A stretch of DNA of 20,555 nt from a virus, in the IMG/VR virus record IMGVR_UViG_3300008459_000526, positions 1-20,555 of that record, one strand, 5' to 3'. Shown here piece after piece: positions 20,067 through 20,555 of the stretch; positions within the stretch are counted from its first letter, which is position 1; each line of letters begins with the position of its first letter. A program made the translations under genes and the position numbers. The notes under the pieces are model-generated. The model made no database searches and was not told where the DNA came from. It saw only the letters and a program-made list of their open reading frames with translations.

Positions 20067-20555
20067 ATGTCAATCAGCATAAATGCTTTTAAGGAAAAGT
20101 TTAATGGCGGAACACGCCTTAATCGCTTTCTTGTACAGGGTATAATTCCCGGAAACGGTGAAATAAGCAAGTTTCACATTCGCGCTACCCAGATTCCAAA
20201 TCTTTCCACACAATCATTGGAATACAATTATTTTGGAAGAAAAAAATATTATCCAGCAGAAAAACAATATCCAGCTTGGAGCGTCATAGTTCTAGACGAC
20301 ACCACGGATAAAGGAAATCTCTGGAAAAAATTCCACAATTGGCAGAATTCCATAAACAATCATGTAACAAATGTCTCTTCGATACCAAGCCTCAACAATG
20401 ATTACAAGGCTTATAACTGGGAAGTCCAGCACCTTCAGCTGAACGGCGAGGACAATACGCCATTGAAGACATTTAGAATGCATGGCTGCTGGCCAAGAAC
20501 AATCGGCGCAATTCCCTTGAACATGGGAAATGCCAATGCTTTGAACCAGTTTCCT
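20067..20555 (+). CDS. gp19: Tail tube protein, gp19-like (copy 2), 3' end beyond the window
   Basis: 163 codons are visible and the gene runs off the right edge. The start at 20067 has GGAGG at 20054-20058, 8 nt upstream, and lies 1 nt after the stop of copy 1. The protein repeats the tube plan: NAFKEKFNGGTRLNRFLV, YFGRKKYYPAEKQYPAWSV, DDTTDKGNLWKKFHNWQNSI, a WEVQHLQLNG strand, and HGCWPRTIGAIPLNMGNA. Alignment by eye with copy 1 gives shared GGTR-x-NRF, YP-x-W, NLW-x-x-F-x-x-W, HVT, LNG and CWP, with low identity elsewhere. It is a diverged paralogue; it may serve as main tube, tube initiator or terminator-side variant. Confidence 0.88.
   Translation, partial: MSISINAFKEKFNGGTRLNRFLVQGIIPGNGEISKFHIRATQIPNLSTQSLEYNYFGRKKYYPAEKQYPAWSVIVLDDTTDKGNLWKKFHNWQNSINNHVTNVSSIPSLNNDYKAYNWEVQHLQLNGEDNTPLKTFRMHGCWPRTIGAIPLNMGNANALNQFP

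Noticed and set aside
1-20555. tRNA genes, CRISPR arrays, insertion sequences, integrase or attachment sites
   Set aside because: None was seen on reading either strand: no cloverleaf-type sequence in the short gaps, no spaced direct repeats and no transposase or integrase motifs. A covariance-model search was not possible.

Overview
The window is about 20.5 kb of an A+T-rich genome of a contractile-tailed (myovirus) bacteriophage distantly related to T4. The evidence is a run of recognisable T4 homologues in T4 order on the + strand: neck gp13, gp14, tail completion gp15, small and large terminase gp16 and gp17, sheath gp18, and two tandem gp19-type tail tube genes. There is also a gp32 single-strand DNA-binding protein with gp33 beside it, plus gp4, gp26/gp51, gp48, gp53, gp25 and gp6 relatives. 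No host gene, tRNA, integrase, transposase or CRISPR array was seen. The host cannot be read from the sequence; the composition and protein style suggest an uncultured aquatic phage (inference).

Layout. 1-131: start of a minus-strand gene of unknown function that runs off the edge. 174-1151: a late-type PAP2 phosphatase gene, then a small winged-helix gene with its own sigma70-like promoter. 1198-3463: two minus-strand virion-type genes. 3553-4701: gp33 and gp32 on the plus strand. 4728-7017: a minus-strand late operon of gp4, a tail-tube-fold protein, a gp26/gp51-like chaperone that appears to be extended by a programmed -1 frameshift, and a small acidic protein. 7050 to the right edge: one long plus-strand morphogenesis block. 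It runs gp48, gp53, a two-gene hub, gp25, gp6, a gp7/gpI-like wedge protein, a cysteine-rich protein, gp13, gp14, gp15, gp16, gp17, gp18, gp19 and a second gp19.

How it works together. gp32 acts in DNA replication and gp33 links RNA polymerase to the sliding clamp for late transcription. Late operons begin at T4-type TATAAATA boxes. At several operons the box lies so close to the ATG that the T4 start-site spacing would give leaderless mRNA. The structural genes build the baseplate, tube, sheath and neck, and gp16/gp17 package DNA. The baseplate is simpler than that of T4: short gp6, short gp7-like protein and a gp25-J-I style gene order like phage P2. With the P2 gpE/E'-like frameshift this makes the tail module look intermediate between T4 and P2. 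The two convergent junctions (about 1185 and 4715) each carry a GAAA-loop bidirectional terminator whose T-run also supplies the stop codon of the minus-strand gene.
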